Assembly (NCBI GenBank): GCA_002408345.1
Contig: DHRX01000020.1
Coordinates: 591 to 5,750 of the forward strand
Direction of reading: 5' to 3'
From: Firmicutes bacterium UBA5301
GTDB taxonomy: Bacteria > Bacillota > UBA5301
Length of the DNA: 5,160 nt
Below are positions 5,065-5,160 of the stretch, one piece after another. The translations under genes were made by a program, and so were the position numbers. Each line of letters begins with the position of its first letter. Position 1 is the stretch's first letter. The notes beneath the pieces are model-generated. The model searched no databases. It was not told the DNA's origin and saw only the letters and a program-made list of their open reading frames with translations.

Positions 5065-5160
5065 ATGGAGGAAAGATATTGGTTGAGTAGCTGCCAGGAG
5101 GAATGGGAAGTAGAGTTTTTATCCCCGTATGCAGCTAAAAGTGCTCAGAGTCAGGGCCGC
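5065..5160 (+). CDS. dgt: Deoxyguanosinetriphosphate triphosphohydrolase-like protein, N-terminus (3' truncated by window)
   Basis: The first 32 codons are open to the window edge. Residues 19-32 (LSPYAAKSAQSQGR) match the conserved opening of HD-domain dNTP triphosphohydrolases, which usually reads LSPYA-x-x-S-x-x-S-x-GR and is followed by the DFQRDRDRI region and the HD metal site; those parts lie beyond the window. The enzyme cleaves a dNTP to the deoxynucleoside and triphosphate, helping to set nucleotide pools. In many Clostridia this gene follows ppdK and precedes dnaG and rpoD, which fits its place here. The short N-terminal extension before the motif (MEERYW and on) is typical. The call rests on a short stretch but the motif and context agree. 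Confidence 0.8.
   Translation, partial: MEERYWLSSCQEEWEVEFLSPYAAKSAQSQGR

Noticed and set aside
1..5160. Mobile element, CRISPR array, tRNA/rRNA gene or defence system.
   Set aside because: No direct repeat array, transposase, integrase, tRNA-like cloverleaf or nuclease gene was seen; nearly the whole window is accounted for by conserved housekeeping genes.

Overview
The window looks like a stretch of core chromosome from a Gram-positive, probably anaerobic bacterium of the class Clostridia. That rests on protein similarity recognised by eye, strong Shine-Dalgarno sites, the use of GTG and TTG starts, and a gene order (recO and a DUF4342 gene, then ppdK, then dgt) that I recall from Peptococcaceae, Moorella and related groups. 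Base composition is moderate, and nothing in codon use or repeats points to recent transfer. All genes are on the + strand and there is no RNA gene, CRISPR array, insertion sequence or prophage.

Layout. (1) Positions 1-1918 form a tightly packed run: the 3' end of ruvB (Holliday-junction helicase motor), queH (last step of queuosine synthesis), recO (recombinational repair) and a small UBA-like/DUF4342 protein of unknown function. Gaps are 14 nt or less, so they are probably one transcript. It ends at a clear intrinsic terminator (1941-1966). (2) A 142-nt intergenic region holds that terminator, an extended -10 element just before it, a 13-nt perfect palindrome and a G-run ribosome binding site. 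(3) ppdK (2061-4694) encodes a full-length pyruvate, phosphate dikinase with every catalytic residue I checked in place. (4) A hairpin with a weak T tract separates ppdK from a 90-residue single-domain GDT1/TMEM165 (UPF0016) cation transporter half. This is followed closely by the first 32 codons of dgt, a dNTP triphosphohydrolase, which runs off the window.

Functionally the window mixes DNA repair and nucleotide housekeeping (RuvB, RecO, Dgt), tRNA modification (QueH), central carbon and PPi metabolism (PPDK), and a probable Mn2+/Ca2+ exporter half-protein. I found no obviously new multi-gene system. The points most worth a second look are a sliding-clamp-like C-terminal peptide on RuvB, the uncharacterised UBA-like/DUF4342 protein, the palindrome and promoter-like elements upstream of ppdK, the absence of the usual PPDK regulator gene, and the lone GDT1 half-domain.
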